Shown one piece after another: positions 38,126 through 38,226 of a stretch of DNA of 38,226 nucleotides (the stretch's first letter is position 1; each line of letters opens with the position of its first letter). The notes beneath the pieces are model-generated. The model had not been told where the DNA came from. It did no database searches and saw only the letters and a program-made list of their open reading frames with translations. The position numbers were made by a program, and so were the translations under genes. Origin of the DNA: a virus; the IMG/VR virus record IMGVR_UViG_3300031403_000021, positions 1 to 38,226 of that record. One strand, 5' to 3'.

Positions 38126-38226
38126 GATTAATCCATCAACCTTTCTAAAAATTTCCCTCAATCAATTACTCTTCCTATTCCACTCCTCACATATCCAGGC
38201 TTAGCATCTTTTGCCTTCACTGTTTT
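38037..38226. repeat. Right copy of the contig self-overlap
   Basis: Matches window positions 1-195 apart from the 5 missing bases. In this copy the ATG next to the ParB stop is in frame with the glycosyltransferase. Confidence 0.9.
38128..38226 (-). CDS. ParB-like protein, 3' end (duplicate of 97-195)
   Basis: Partial copy of the end of the ParB-like gene, ending TAA at 38128-38130; it is cut by the window end. It is the same gene as 97-711 when the genome is closed. Confidence 0.85.

Noticed and set aside
1-38226. Many pseudogenes or frameshifts
   Set aside because: The breaks are in-frame TGA codons at conserved glycines, not frame changes, so a reassigned code explains them better than decay.
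1-38226. TAG read as glutamine (code 15)
   Set aside because: TAG ends many genes exactly where the next gene starts (for example 27136, 28251-type junctions, 18260), so it remains a stop.

Overview
This window is a complete, circular or circularly permuted, genome of a small tailed phage (siphovirus type, about 38.03 kb) that reads UGA as glycine (NCBI genetic code 25). Its first 195 bases are repeated as the last 190 bases, so the contig overlaps itself. With the standard code nearly every gene looks shattered. When UGA is read as Gly, long genes appear with recognisable conserved glycines: the terminase motifs RG-SRPELIIVDD and VVGT, the amidase motif GHKDF, and the capsid segment TAGDSVV. 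Code 25 is known from Absconditabacteria (SR1) and Gracilibacteria, so the host is probably one of these ultra-small candidate-phylum bacteria. The low GC, the AT-rich start regions with little Shine-Dalgarno signal and the lack of any tRNA seen here fit that. The host assignment is inference.

Every supported gene is on the minus strand, so transcription runs right to left and the + strand is strongly pyrimidine-rich. Reading in that direction from the self-overlap: ParB-like nuclease (97-711), TET-associated-type glycosyltransferase (37379-38125), terminase small and large subunits, a cytidylyltransferase-fold enzyme, a two-HTH regulator, portal, minor head protein, XkdF-type protease, scaffold, major capsid protein, a SAP/HeH-type protein, XhlA-like protein, connector and neck proteins, major tail protein, two tail chaperones, tape measure (939 aa), distal tail, a large tail hub/adhesin with a LamG-like segment, a tail-fibre-like protein, holin and a papain-like cysteine peptidase (15286-16155). 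After a terminator comes the replication region: an SSB-like protein with a DVPF tail, a replisome-organiser-like initiator, a clamp-like protein and a NinG-like protein. Then follow many small proteins, several of them zinc-binding, and finally an amidase + 3D-domain endolysin (2101-3054). No integrase, DNA polymerase or helicase was recognised.

The transcription signals are unusually readable. Nine copies of a promoter with an extended -35 block (AGACATTGA), 16 bases from a TATAAT-like box in all but one weak copy, sit at operon boundaries, often overlapping the 3' end of the upstream gene or an intrinsic terminator. Other near-consensus promoters (TTGACA-17-TATAAT at 3491-3519 and 8116-8144) control small-gene operons, some with palindromes over the -10. 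Two intergenic RNAs stand out. One (13019-13130) has its own promoter, a two-stem fold and a U8 terminator just before the replication initiator. The other (4597-4705) is a four-way-junction fold closed by a 12-bp stem, ending in a UACG hairpin and U7. Both could be small RNAs or transcription-attenuating leaders. All calls come from hand translation and motif recognition; no database search was run.
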